A stretch of DNA of 64,000 bases from Pseudomonas sp. 7SR1 (GTDB lineage Bacteria > Pseudomonadota > Gammaproteobacteria > Pseudomonadales > Pseudomonadaceae), in NCBI RefSeq assembly GCF_900156465.1, contig NZ_LT707064.1, forward strand, positions 2,388,501-2,452,500, written 5' to 3'. Position 1 is the first letter of the stretch. Every line of letters begins with the position of its first letter. The notes under the pieces were generated by a model. That model had not been told where the DNA came from. It made no database searches and saw only the letters and a list, made by a program, of their open reading frames with translations. Made by a program: the position numbers and the translations under genes. This document shows, in pieces, positions 19,227-28,171 of this stretch.

Positions 19227-19646
19227 TCATGCGGCAGGCTTGAGGCCGAAGGCAGCCAGTTGCTGGGCGCTGCCCTTGTGCTGGATCAGCCGTGGATCGT
19301 CCAGCGGGAAGCTGCGGCCCAGTTCGCTTTCCAGGATCGCTTGCAGCTTATGGTTGTCGACACTGCCGTCGGCGTTGATGGCCGGCTTGAGTTTCTCCGG
19401 GGCGATCTGGGCGCTCTTGCCCGGTTCGAAGTAGATGGCGCCGGTGGCAAAGTCCACGGCGAACGCGATCAGGCCGGGAATAATGTAGAACAGCAGGCCG
19501 ACGGCATCGAGGGCGGCGATGGCCGGGTCGATCTTGCCATCGATCTGTCCACGGCGATCGGGATAGAAGATCGAGCCGCAGGCACTGAGCTGGGTCAGCA
19601 GGGTGGCGACCAGGACGCCGCCGATCACGCGAAATGGCATACGCAT
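19227..19646 (-). CDS. Small lipoprotein of unknown function
   Basis: A 139-residue lipoprotein. It has a signal peptide with lipobox LSACG (cysteine about residue 23), then an AALDAVGLLFYIIPGLIAFA hydrophobic hairpin typical of YceK-like lipoproteins, and a soluble C-terminal half. It is often database-labelled polyribonucleotide nucleotidyltransferase; nothing in the sequence supports that. It lies 28 bp upstream of fieF on the same strand, so the two may be co-transcribed. Confidence 0.82.
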   Translation of the reverse strand: MRMPFRVIGGVLVATLLTQLSACGSIFYPDRRGQIDGKIDPAIAALDAVGLLFYIIPGLIAFAVDFATGAIYFEPGKSAQIAPEKLKPAINADGSVDNHKLQAILESELGRSFPLDDPRLIQHKGSAQQLAAFGLKPAA

Positions 19647-19739
19647 AACAATCTCCCGAGCAGGTAAAGGCGTTGCTGGTTGGAGTCCAGACCACGCGAA
19701 ACAGTTCGCCGTTATACTCGGCCCTCCGTTCTGGAGCTA

Positions 19740-19896
19740 GTGGCCTGTGTGGCTAATTTGTGCACTCAACTTCGGCGCCAGAACTTGCCAGGCTGCGTTG
19801 CCAATCCTCGCCGTAGCGGGCTACGAGTCGTCATGCGCCTTGCCTGACAAGCCTTGGCACTCGAAGTTGAGCACTTGAATTAACCGTACAGGCCAC
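19740..19896. mobile_element. 157-bp foldback (MITE-like) element before hrpB
   Basis: GTGGCCTGT starts the element, and ACAGGCCAC ends it 4 bp before the hrpB ATG. The first and last 35 bp are inverted copies (27 of 35 identical, including TAATT and CTCAACTTCG). The inner parts (CTTGCCAGGC versus GCCTGACAAG) continue the symmetry to a CGTAG/CTACG centre, so almost the whole unit can fold on itself. No transposase is encoded. Confidence 0.6.
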
Positions 19897-19900
19897 CCGC

Positions 19901-22417
19901 ATGATTTTTTTGCCGATTGATGAAGTTTTACCCGCCCTGCGCCAAGCCTTGGCATCGCGCCACGAAGCCGTGCTCGAAGCACCGCCCGGTGCCGGTAAAA
20001 CCACCCGCGTTCCCCTGGCCTTGCTGAACGAGCCCTGGCTGGCCGGACAGACCATCCTGATGCTCGAACCCCGGCGCCTGGCGGCCCGGGCGGCGGCCGA
20101 GCGGCTGGCCAGCGAACTGGGGGAAAAGGTCGGTGAAACGGTGGGCTACCGGATTCGCCTGGACAGCAAGGTAGGCCCGAAAACCCGTATCGAAGTGGTC
20201 ACCGAAGGCATCCTCACCCGCCGCCTGCAGGACGATCCGGCGCTGGAAGGCGTGGGCTTGCTGATTTTCGATGAGTTTCATGAACGCAGCCTCGATGCCG
20301 ACCTGGCCCTGGCCTTGAGCCTCAACGGCCGGGAGCTGTTTCGCGAAGAGCAGCCGCTGAAGATCCTGCTGATGTCCGCCACCCTCGAAGGCGAGCGCCT
20401 GGCCGGGCTGCTGGATAGCGCGCCGATCCTGCGCAGCCAGGGGCGGATGTTTCCCGTGACGGTGCGTTGGGGCCGTCCGTTCCAGCCCGGCGAATTCATC
20501 GAGCCGCGGCTGGTGCAGACAGTGCTGCAAGCCCTGCACGATGAAACGGGCAGCGTGCTGGTGTTTTTGCCTGGGCAAGCGGAGATCCGCCGCGTCCATC
20601 AGCAATTGGCCGATGCCTTGGGCGAGAGCGGCGATGTGCTGCTGTGCCCGCTGCATGGCGAATTGGACCTGGCGGCCCAGCGCGCCGCCATCGACCCCGC
20701 GCCAGCGGGCCGACGCAAAGTGGTGCTGGCCACCAATATCGCGGAAACCAGCCTGACCATCGACGGCGTGCGGGTGGTGATCGATGCCGGACTGGCCCGA
20801 GTGCCACGTTTCGACCCGGGCAGCGGCATGACCCGCCTCGACACCCAGCGTATCTCCCGGGCCAGCGCCACCCAGCGGGCCGGTCGCGCCGGGCGGCTGG
20901 AGCCGGGGGTGTGCTACCGCTTGTGGTCCGAGGACCAGCACGAACAACTGGCGGCCTACGGCAGCGCCGAGATTCTTTCGGCGGATCTGGCCGGGCTGGC
21001 CTTGCAATTGGGACGCTGGGGCGTGGCGCCGCAACAGCTGGTCTGGCTCGACGTCCCGCCTGCCGCCGCATACGCCCAGGCCCAGGACCTGCTGCAACGC
21101 CTGGGCGCCCTGGAAGGCGAGCAACTGACGCGCCATGGCCAGGCCATGGCCGAGTTGCCGGCCCATCCACGCATTGCCCATCTGCTGCTGCGCGGCCAGG
21201 CCTTGGGGCTGGCGGAGATGGCGTGCAACGTCGCGGCGCTGTTGGGTGAGCGAGACATTCTCCGGGGCGCCGGCGCCGACCTGCACAGTCGCCTGGCCCT
21301 GTTGTCCGGCGAAGAGCGTGCGGCACGCGGCGCCCAGGGCGGGGTGCAACGGGCGCGGCAACTGGCCCGGCAATATCGCGGCTATCTGCGGGGCAAGGCC
21401 GAAGAGGCCGTAGCCGACCCCGATCATCCGCGCTGGCTCGGTGCGCTGCTGGCGTTGGCCTATCCGGATCGCGTCGCCCAGCAGCGGCGGCCCGGTGGTG
21501 CGGAATATCGCCTGGCCAACGGCCGTGCCGCGCTGTTTGCCGAGGCTGACAGCCTGATGAAGCAACCGTGGCTGGTGATCGCCGACCTCGGCAGCCGCCA
21601 GGGCCAGCGGGAGGAGCGCATCTATCTGGCGACGGATTTCGACCCGACGCTGTTCGATTCGGTGCTGGCCGAGCAGGTTCGCACGGTGGATCAACTGGAC
21701 TGGGATGAACGCGAAGGCGTGTTGCGGGCCGAGCGCCAGCGCAAGGTCGGTGAGCTGGTCCTCAGCCGCGAACCGCTGACCGGCCTGGACGAATCGGCGC
21801 GCAGCCAGGCGCTGGTGAACCTGGTTCGGCGCAAGGGCCTGGAGCTGCTGCCCTGGACCCCGGAGCTGCGACAATGGCAGGCGCGGGTTGCGCTGCTGCG
21901 TCGGCTCGACCTGGACGCCAAGGGCGAAAGCGAATGGCCCGATGTCAGCGACCGGGCGTTGCTGGACAGCCTCGAACACTGGTTGATGCCCTATCTGGGG
22001 CGAGTCTCGCGCCTCAGTCATTTCGCCAACCTGGATTTGTCCAGCATCGTTCACAACCTGCTGCCCTGGCCATTGCCGCAGCGCCTGGACGAGCAGGCTC
22101 CCCATCACTTGAGCGTGCCCTCGGGCTCGTCGATTCGCCTGGACTACAGTGAGCATCCACCCATCCTGGCGGTGCGCTTGCAGGAGCTCTTCGGCCTGGC
22201 CGATACCCCGCGCATCGCCGGCGGACGCCAGGTGGTCAAGCTGCACCTGCTGTCGCCGGCACGGCGGCCGGTGCAGGTGACCCAGGACCTGGCCAACTTC
22301 TGGCGCAGCACCTATGTCGAAGTGAAGAAGGACTTGAAGGGGCGCTACCCCAAGCATTACTGGCCGGATGATCCGTTGGTGGCCGAAGCAACGGCACGGG
22401 TCAAGCCGCGCAAGTGA
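19901..22417 (+). CDS. hrpB: ATP-dependent helicase HrpB
   Basis: An 838-residue DEAH-family helicase of unknown substrate; a role in RNA is presumed. Walker A is APPGAGKTT near residue 27, the DEAH box variant is IFDEFHERS (about 123), and the helicase C motif ATQRAGRAGRLEPGVCYRLW is present. The HrpB-specific C-terminal domain ends in KDLKGRYPKHYWPDDPL. The start codon sits right after a foldback element. The only ribosome-site-like AGG lies inside that element, so expression may depend on the insertion. Confidence 0.93.
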   Translation: MIFLPIDEVLPALRQALASRHEAVLEAPPGAGKTTRVPLALLNEPWLAGQTILMLEPRRLAARAAAERLASELGEKVGETVGYRIRLDSKVGPKTRIEVVTEGILTRRLQDDPALEGVGLLIFDEFHERSLDADLALALSLNGRELFREEQPLKILLMSATLEGERLAGLLDSAPILRSQGRMFPVTVRWGRPFQPGEFIEPRLVQTVLQALHDETGSVLVFLPGQAEIRRVHQQLADALGESGDVLLCPLHGELDLAAQRAAIDPAPAGRRKVVLATNIAETSLTIDGVRVVIDAGLARVPRFDPGSGMTRLDTQRISRASATQRAGRAGRLEPGVCYRLWSEDQHEQLAAYGSAEILSADLAGLALQLGRWGVAPQQLVWLDVPPAAAYAQAQDLLQRLGALEGEQLTRHGQAMAELPAHPRIAHLLLRGQALGLAEMACNVAALLGERDILRGAGADLHSRLALLSGEERAARGAQGGVQRARQLARQYRGYLRGKAEEAVADPDHPRWLGALLALAYPDRVAQQRRPGGAEYRLANGRAALFAEADSLMKQPWLVIADLGSRQGQREERIYLATDFDPTLFDSVLAEQVRTVDQLDWDEREGVLRAERQRKVGELVLSREPLTGLDESARSQALVNLVRRKGLELLPWTPELRQWQARVALLRRLDLDAKGESEWPDVSDRALLDSLEHWLMPYLGRVSRLSHFANLDLSSIVHNLLPWPLPQRLDEQAPHHLSVPSGSSIRLDYSEHPPILAVRLQELFGLADTPRIAGGRQVVKLHLLSPARRPVQVTQDLANFWRSTYVEVKKDLKGRYPKHYWPDDPLVAEATARVKPRK

Positions 22418-22462
22418 GCTGACCCCGGCGCAGGTCCAGTTGTGGCGGCGATGCGGCCTGGG

Positions 22463-23542
22463 TCAAGGCGATGCCGGCAGCAGGAACCGTGCAATCACCG
22501 GCAGATGGTCGGAAATGCGCAAGGTATCGTCCTGCCGCACCCTGGCTGCGACCCGCTTGATCTGCGGGCTGTAGAACAGGTAGTCGACGGTGCGGTCGGG
22601 GCCGTTGAGGCCGGGGTCGTTCGGATAGTGGGTCAGCCAGTGCTTGCGGTCGATGCCGCTGGCCTCGTTGTTGGTGGGAATCATCGGGTATTTGTCCCAT
22701 AGCAGATGCAGCGAGCTGTCTGCGGAATAGGGCGTGCGTTGTTCGACCGGCAGGCGCAGGTACTGGCCCAGGGGCAGGAGGTTGAAGTCGCCGCCGATCA
22801 TCCAGGGCGTGCCTGCCGATTCGAGCCTGTCCAGGGCCCTGGCCACGGCCGCGACCTGCTTGGGCAGGGTTTCATCCGACTCGTCAGCCCGTTCCAGATG
22901 GGTGTTGAGCACTGCCAACTGACCGCCACCGTTGAGTGGCAGGTAGCTCATGAGCAAGGCATTTTTGGGTTGGAACTGGCGGCTGACGACATTGGCGTTG
23001 GCAACGGGCAGTTGCACCCGTTCGGCGTGGTCGATGCGGTAGCGACTGAGCGTCGCCAGTTGCCGGCCGACGCTGCCGAAGATCCGCGGGTTGGGGATGA
23101 AGTCGGCTTTCCAGTCGAAGGCGCTGGTGCTGCATGGATAGAGATCGGCGAGCCGCTCTTGCAGCAACTTGAACTGGTTCTGGTAGTCGCTGGCCTTGGC
23201 GCCGTTGTCCAGCTCCTGGAGCAGGACAATGTCCGGCTGCTCGTCGCGGATGACACGTGCCACTTCATCGAGGCTGAAGGCCATGTCTTCCAGGGTCGGG
23301 CTTTCATCGTCGCCCCGGGCCAGGTCGTTCCAGAACACATAGCGTTTGCCCGCCAGGAACTGGACGTTCCAGGTCATCACCTTCAAGGCCTGGCCGGGCA
23401 TCAGCGGCGCCGCATTGGCAGTGCAGCTGACCGGCAGGGTTTCCCGGTCCTGCGGACGCCAGGTCAGGCTGTAGATCGACAGGGCGGCCAGGCAGAGGAT
23501 CGACAGCAGGCCCAGCAGGGTGTAGCGCAGTAAACGGGTCAT
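22463..23542 (-). CDS. Endonuclease/exonuclease/phosphatase family protein
   Basis: A 359-residue EEP-fold metallohydrolase anchored by an N-terminal membrane segment (about residues 6-25). The catalytic blocks are present: TWNVQFLAG, LLQELDNGA (metal glutamate), NTHLERADE, GGDFNLLP, DRTVDYLFYS and SDHLPVIA. The substrate cannot be told; relatives include nucleases, sphingomyelinases and phosphoinositide phosphatases. It converges on hrpB with a 45-bp gap. The start at 23542 (MTRLLRYTLLG) is preferred over a frame reaching 23566. Confidence 0.82.
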   Translation of the reverse strand: MTRLLRYTLLGLLSILCLAALSIYSLTWRPQDRETLPVSCTANAAPLMPGQALKVMTWNVQFLAGKRYVFWNDLARGDDESPTLEDMAFSLDEVARVIRDEQPDIVLLQELDNGAKASDYQNQFKLLQERLADLYPCSTSAFDWKADFIPNPRIFGSVGRQLATLSRYRIDHAERVQLPVANANVVSRQFQPKNALLMSYLPLNGGGQLAVLNTHLERADESDETLPKQVAAVARALDRLESAGTPWMIGGDFNLLPLGQYLRLPVEQRTPYSADSSLHLLWDKYPMIPTNNEASGIDRKHWLTHYPNDPGLNGPDRTVDYLFYSPQIKRVAARVRQDDTLRISDHLPVIARFLLPASP

Positions 23543-23630
23543 GGCTCGGCTTTGGGCGGTACGCAAAAGTGATCCCGAGCATAACCGAGAGCGCTTCCCA
23601 GGCCCAACCCCGATACCTGCATGGCACCTG

Positions 23631-24293
23631 TCACGAGTTGTCGGTTTTTTCTTCGATCAGCATGAACATCCGGAACAGCACCACACTGGTGAACAGCTGC
23701 AGGAAGCTATGGACGCTGTCGATCAGCAAGGTGACCCAGGGGTTCTGCGGTGGCGGATACACCGAGACGCTGGCCCCCTTGAGCAGCCACAGCGGGCCCA
23801 TCACGCCAAGAATGCACAACAGGATCCGCCAGAAGCGACCGCGGCTCATGCGCAGGCTTTGCTTCATCGCCGCCAGGGGCGCCAGGCCCCTGAGCACCAG
23901 CAGGTATTCGCTGAATGCCAGCGTCACCATCAGCCACAGGCCCGGCAGCAGGTACAGCGAGATACCCAGCAGGATCAGCAGCGTGTTGAGGGCTGTCAGC
24001 ACGGCGAAGCGTGGCCACAGGGTGAGGGCGGCGGCCAGGAGGTCACGGGCGCGGGGCGATTCGCCGCGGCTGCGTGCATCGAGAAACAGGATCAGTGCAG
24101 CGGTGTACAGCGGATATACCAGCAGCCCGACGATCAGGCTGTAGCCAGGAAATCCGTCGGGACCGACGGCGCTGTCCACGCCTTGCTGCAGCACGGCTTC
24201 GAGTATCACCAGGGGCAGGCACAAGCCGGCAATCCGGCCCAGATGGCGCTTGAAGAAATACAGGGAGTCGCGCAGCACGTCTAACGGATTCAT
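23631..24293 (-). CDS. YciC-like membrane protein
   Basis: A 220-residue inner-membrane protein with about six hydrophobic segments (YSLIVGLLVYPLYTAALILF, LLILLGISLYLLPGLWLMVT among them), resembling the YciC/UPF0259 family. The function is unknown. The start is ATG at 24293 (MNPLDVLRDSLYFFKRHLG), which matches the family N-terminus; a frame to 24329 adds 12 residues. It lies 88 bp upstream of the EEP gene on the same strand and is divergent from DUF2076. Confidence 0.78.
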   Translation of the reverse strand: MNPLDVLRDSLYFFKRHLGRIAGLCLPLVILEAVLQQGVDSAVGPDGFPGYSLIVGLLVYPLYTAALILFLDARSRGESPRARDLLAAALTLWPRFAVLTALNTLLILLGISLYLLPGLWLMVTLAFSEYLLVLRGLAPLAAMKQSLRMSRGRFWRILLCILGVMGPLWLLKGASVSVYPPPQNPWVTLLIDSVHSFLQLFTSVVLFRMFMLIEEKTDNS

Positions 24294-24471
24294 GGGTCGG
24301 TATCGCAGTTCAACAAAGCGGTCTGACACTTTAACCGATCAAGCCACCGCACAAGCAAACGTAAACATCTGGTAAAGAGCATTGAAACCTTCCCGGCGAG
24401 CCCCATTACTGGCTGGCAGCGGTCCTGCGGGACCGGCATGGTTTTTTACCCGGCAATCTGATGAGGTCGCC

Positions 24472-25236
24472 ATGAACAGCGAAGAACAAACCCTGATCGA
24501 TGGACTGTTTTCACGGCTGCAACAGGCCGAAAAGGACTCAGCCCCGCGCGATGCCCAGGCCGAGGCGCGGATCAAGGAGCATATGGTCAACCAGCCGGCG
24601 GCGGGCTATTTCATGGCCCAGGCGATCCTGGTGCAGGAGGCGGCGATCAAGCGCCTCGACGAACAGAATCGGCAGCTCGCCCAGCAGGTGGAACAATTGC
24701 AGGCCGACCTGCAAAATGCCCGCAACCAGGGCGCGGCGCCCAGCGGCGGTGGTGGCTTTCTCTCGAGCATTTTCGGCGGCAACCGCGATTCCCGGCCGGC
24801 TCCGGCTCCGGCTCCGGTCGCTCCGGCTTCCGGCGGCTGGCGCGAACCTGCGCGCCCGTCCTTCAATAGCGCCCCGGCCCAACAGGGCTTCGGCACGCCT
24901 GCGGCTGGCTACGGCGCGCCGCAGCAGCAGGCCCCGGCGACGAGCAGCTTCCTGGGCGGCGCCCTGAAAACCGCGGCGGGCGTGGCCGGTGGCGTGATGT
25001 TGGCACAGGGCATCAGCAGCCTTTTCCATAACAGCCAGCAGCCTCAGGAAATCGTCGAGATTCTCCAGCAAGAGCCGGCCCAGCCGGTCAATGACACCGG
25101 TGGCGGCGACAGCGGCTGGGGCGACGAGCAGCGCGTCGCCGACAACCAGAGCTGGGGCAGTGACCAGGACGGTTTCAGCGACGCGGACTACAGCGACGAT
25201 TCGTCTTTCTTCGGCGACGACGATTCCTTCGTCTGA
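24472..25236 (+). CDS. DUF2076 family protein
   Basis: A 254-residue protein matching DUF2076. Its N-terminal helical region (MNSEEQTLIDGLFSRLQQAE) includes a coiled coil (about residues 55-85). A Gly/Pro/Ala low-complexity middle with a GGGGFLSSIFGG patch and tandem Pro-Ala units follows, then a hydrophobic GGALKTAAGVAGGVMLAQGI segment. The C-terminus is very acidic (SDADYSDDSSFFGDDDSFV). The function is unknown; the layout suggests a periplasmic ligand-binding or scaffold protein. The DNA for the Pro-Ala stretch repeats GGCTCC several times. Confidence 0.82.
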   Translation: MNSEEQTLIDGLFSRLQQAEKDSAPRDAQAEARIKEHMVNQPAAGYFMAQAILVQEAAIKRLDEQNRQLAQQVEQLQADLQNARNQGAAPSGGGGFLSSIFGGNRDSRPAPAPAPVAPASGGWREPARPSFNSAPAQQGFGTPAAGYGAPQQQAPATSSFLGGALKTAAGVAGGVMLAQGISSLFHNSQQPQEIVEILQQEPAQPVNDTGGGDSGWGDEQRVADNQSWGSDQDGFSDADYSDDSSFFGDDDSFV

Positions 25237-25375
25237 GCCCGCCATTCGTCCGGGGTGCCAGGCACCTCGGACCGATTATTCGCGGAACGATCCCCGGGGC
25301 TGGCATACTGGGCGCCTTTCGGGCCTGGTGGCCTGACCCAGAGCCTGCGCGCTTGTGCATTCAAGAGGATCCGCG

Positions 25376-25855
25376 GTGAAAAAAATCGCTGTGTTCGCCG
25401 ATGTCCAGAACCTCTATTACACCGTCCGCCAGGCCTATGGCTGCCATTTCAACTATGCGGCCTTGTGGGCCGATGTCAGCAGGCAAGGTCAGATCGTCGA
25501 GGCCTATGCCTATGCCATCGACCGCGGTGACAGCAAGCAGCAGCAATTCCAGCAGATCCTGCGCAACCTGGGGTTCACCGTGAAACTCAAGCCCTACATC
25601 CAGCGCAGCGATGGTTCGGCCAAGGGCGACTGGGACGTGGGCATCACGCTCGACATCATGGACGCCGCCGACCACGTCGACGAAGTGGTGCTGGCTTCCG
25701 GTGACGGCGATTTCGACATGCTGCTCGAACGCATCATCCGCAAGCACGGCGTCCAGGCCGTGGCCTATGGCGTACCGGGGTTGACGGCCAACTCGTTGAT
25801 CCGCGCCGCCAGTCGCTACGTGCCCATCGAAGGCGCGTTGCTGCTCAAGAATTGA
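25376..25855 (+). CDS. NYN domain (LabA/DUF88) protein
   Basis: A 159-residue PIN-like NYN-domain protein, a predicted RNA-processing nuclease. Acidic catalytic positions are seen in VFADVQNLYYTVRQ, KGDWDVGITLDIMDAA and ASGDGDFDMLLERI. I chose the GTG at 25376 with AGAGGA 6 nt upstream; a start at 25355 would add 7 residues. The exonuclease gene begins 22 bp after it, so the two nuclease-fold proteins are probably co-expressed. Confidence 0.82.
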   Translation: MKKIAVFADVQNLYYTVRQAYGCHFNYAALWADVSRQGQIVEAYAYAIDRGDSKQQQFQQILRNLGFTVKLKPYIQRSDGSAKGDWDVGITLDIMDAADHVDEVVLASGDGDFDMLLERIIRKHGVQAVAYGVPGLTANSLIRAASRYVPIEGALLLKN

Positions 25856-25877
25856 TCGTTACGGAGTTCACACGGGT

Positions 25878-26489
25878 TTGGAACGCATCGCAGTCATCGA
25901 CTTTGAAACCACCGGTATCACCCCCAGCAGCAGTTGCCGGGCCACCGAGATCGCCGTGGTGATTCTCGAACAGGGCCGCATCGTCGACCGCTACCAGAGC
26001 CTGATGAATGCCGGTGTGCGGGTGCCCGCGTTCATCGAACAACTGACCGGCATCAGCAATGCCATGCTGCGCAGCGCGCCGCCGGCCGAGCGGGTGATGA
26101 ACGAGGTCAACGAGTTCGTCGGCATCACGCCGCTGCTGGCCCATAACGCCGCGTTCGACCAGAAATTCTGGGATTTCGAATTGGGGCGGATCAAACGCAC
26201 CCGCCTGCAGAACTTCGCCTGTTCGCTGTTGCTGGCCCGGCGCCTGATGCCGACGGCGCCGAACCACAAGCTGGGTACGCTCAACGCCTTCGCCGGCCTG
26301 CCCCATACCGGCCAGGCCCACCGGGCCATGGCCGACGCCGAAATGGCCGCCAACCTCACCGCGCACCTGGCCTCGGAGTTGCGGCAAAAGCATGGGTTGC
26401 GGGAGTTGTCCCATGATTTGCTGTGCAGCTTGCAGAAAGTGCCGGCGGCGAAGATCAACGATCATCTCAAGCGCCATCGCGGCTTTTAG
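25878..26489 (+). CDS. DEDDh 3'-5' exonuclease (DnaQ-like)
   Basis: A 203-residue exonuclease of the DnaQ/RNase T superfamily. The motifs are VIDFETTG (Exo I), LLAHNAAFDQKF (Exo II) and HRAMADAEM (Exo III, DEDDh type). It may trim DNA or RNA ends and is related to the polymerase III epsilon fold without the alpha-binding tail. TTG at 25878 is the only start that keeps the Exo I strand near the N-terminus. It is paired with the NYN gene. Confidence 0.84.
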   Translation: MERIAVIDFETTGITPSSSCRATEIAVVILEQGRIVDRYQSLMNAGVRVPAFIEQLTGISNAMLRSAPPAERVMNEVNEFVGITPLLAHNAAFDQKFWDFELGRIKRTRLQNFACSLLLARRLMPTAPNHKLGTLNAFAGLPHTGQAHRAMADAEMAANLTAHLASELRQKHGLRELSHDLLCSLQKVPAAKINDHLKRHRGF

Positions 26490-26502
26490 GCACACCGCCG
26501 GA

Positions 26503-26598
26503 CAACTGTGGGAGCGAGCTTGCTCGCGATAGCGTCGGATCAGTCAGCTTCTCTGTAACTGACACTCCGCCATCGCGAGCAAGCTCGCTCCACAGTTG
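26503..26598. repeat. REPIN-like palindromic repeat pair
   Basis: AACTGTGGGAGCGAGCTTGC and its inverted copy lie about 45 bp apart between convergent genes. The outer bases are also complementary (AACTGTGG/CCACAGTT), giving a long possible hairpin. Confidence 0.8.
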
Positions 26599-26605
26599 AT
26601 CAGTG

Positions 26606-27058
26606 TCATTTCCCATTGCCTTCCAGGTGCCCCAACGGCACGCGCTTTTCAATGGCACTGGACAGCACGATCGAAGTCTTGCTGAAGCCGAACTTGGCGA
26701 TACGGTTGATCAGCTCTTCCAGTTCCGGCATGGAGCCGACCGCCGCTTGCATGATGACGCATGGATCGCCGGTCACCCGGTGGCATTCGGTCAGTTGTGG
26801 GATCTTGCACAGCTCGTCGTAGGTCGATTGCTTGCCGTGCTGGTTCATGCGCAGTTCGATGACGCATTGCACCGGCAGGCCGATCTTGGCCATGTCCACC
26901 TTGGCCTGGTAGCCGGTGATCACGCCGCTGGCCTCCAGTTTGCTGACCCGTTCGGCCACGGCCGGGGCTGACAGGTTCACTTTGCGGGCCAGTTCGGCGT
27001 AGGACGCACGACCGTTTTCCAACAAGGCGCCAAGGAGCATGCGGTCGTATTTATCCAC
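26606..27058 (-). CDS. Lrp/AsnC family transcriptional regulator
   Basis: A 150-residue feast/famine regulator with N-terminal winged helix (MDKYDRMLLGALLENGRASY, then ELARKVNLSAPAVAERVSKL) and RAM effector domain (about 65-140). It is divergent from an EamA transporter across a 161-bp gap. This suggests, by analogy with other Lrp/exporter pairs, that it controls an amino-acid or metabolite exporter. It is only distantly similar to the Lrp protein at 16.4-16.9 kb. Confidence 0.87.
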   Translation of the reverse strand: MDKYDRMLLGALLENGRASYAELARKVNLSAPAVAERVSKLEASGVITGYQAKVDMAKIGLPVQCVIELRMNQHGKQSTYDELCKIPQLTECHRVTGDPCVIMQAAVGSMPELEELINRIAKFGFSKTSIVLSSAIEKRVPLGHLEGNGK

Positions 27059-27219
27059 GGTTCGGCTTCCAGTTCGGGTGGCTTTCGAAAGCCTGGTTTA
27101 TAGCGCCGATCTCCTTGCTTTGAAAAGTGTATGGCCTGGATAAACAGGTTTTGTAGCTTATTTTCCGTCCATCGCCTTTTTAGAATAGCGGCTCTCATTG
27201 TCCTGACTTCGAGCTCTCC

Positions 27220-28113
27220 ATGCCTGGCACACGCCGTTTTTCCCTGCCGTTGATCGCAGCCTTCTTCGCCTTGTACGTCATCTGGGGTTCTACCTACCTG
27301 GTGATTCGCATCGGCGTCGAGCACTGGCCGCCATTGCTGCTGGCCGGGATTCGCTTCGTGCTTGCCGGGTCAATGATGTACGGCTTCTTGCGTTGGCGCG
27401 GTGCGCCGGCGCCGACCTGGGCGCAATGGAAGGCGGGGGCCATCATCGGTGTGCTGTTGCTGAGCTTCGGCAACGGCGCGGTGAGCGTCGCGGAACATAC
27501 CGGCGTGGCCTCTGGTGTAGCGGCGTTGGCCGTGGCGACGGTGCCGCTGTTTACCTTGCTCTGCGGCTATTTCTGGGGCGCTCGTAATACGCGTCTGGAG
27601 TGGGCGGGGATTGTGCTGGGGCTGATCGGCATCGCGATGCTCAACCTGGGGTCCAACCTGCAATCGAGTCCCCTGGGCGCGACGTTACTGGTATTCGCGG
27701 CAGCATCCTGGGCTTTCGGCTCGGTGCTGAGCAAGCACCTGCCACTGCCGGCAGGGGCAATGGCCAGTGCCGTGGAGATGCTGGTGGGCGGCGTGGTGCT
27801 GTTGATCGGCAGTGTCGCCAGTGGCGAACACCTGGACCGCATGCCTCCCCTGGAAGGCTGGTTCGCCCTGGCGTACCTGACCTGTTTCGGCTCGATCATC
27901 GCCTTCAATGCCTACATGTATCTGCTCAAGCACGTGCGTCCGGCGGCGGCCACCAGTTATGCCTACGTCAACCCGGCGGTGGCGGTGCTGCTGGGAATCG
28001 TGTTTGCCGGTGAAAGCATTGGCATCGAAGAGACCGTGGCGATGCTGGTGATCATCAGTGCCGTGGTGTTGATTGGGCTTCCCCAGTGGCGCAAGCCCAA
28101 GCCAGCAGCCTGA
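27220..28113 (+). CDS. EamA/DMT family transporter
   Basis: A 297-residue inner-membrane transporter with ten predicted helices in two EamA repeats (about 8-135 and 150-290). The typical ALYVIWGSTYLVIRIGVE start and the second-repeat ending YVNPAVAVLLGIVFAGE are clear. The YedA-like subgroup is suspected, a metabolite exporter of unknown substrate. It faces a divergent Lrp-type regulator, the probable controller. Confidence 0.87.
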   Translation: MPGTRRFSLPLIAAFFALYVIWGSTYLVIRIGVEHWPPLLLAGIRFVLAGSMMYGFLRWRGAPAPTWAQWKAGAIIGVLLLSFGNGAVSVAEHTGVASGVAALAVATVPLFTLLCGYFWGARNTRLEWAGIVLGLIGIAMLNLGSNLQSSPLGATLLVFAAASWAFGSVLSKHLPLPAGAMASAVEMLVGGVVLLIGSVASGEHLDRMPPLEGWFALAYLTCFGSIIAFNAYMYLLKHVRPAAATSYAYVNPAVAVLLGIVFAGESIGIEETVAMLVIISAVVLIGLPQWRKPKPAA

Positions 28114-28171
28114 TTTGAGGTAAACTGCCGCGCATTGCACACCTTGCGCTGATTTTTCCTACGGTACTTCC

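Noticed and set aside
19227..19646. Polyribonucleotide nucleotidyltransferase, a label often attached to this lipoprotein family
   Set aside because: No RNase PH, KH or S1 domain is visible; the protein is a 139-residue lipoprotein.
19928..22357. An 809-codon open frame on the minus strand opposite hrpB, and similar long frames opposite quiC, hemL, ladS and the permease gene
   Set aside because: They arise from GC-rich third codon positions of the real genes. Their translations are rich in Gln, His, Arg and Gly, show no domain, and overlap well-supported genes fully.
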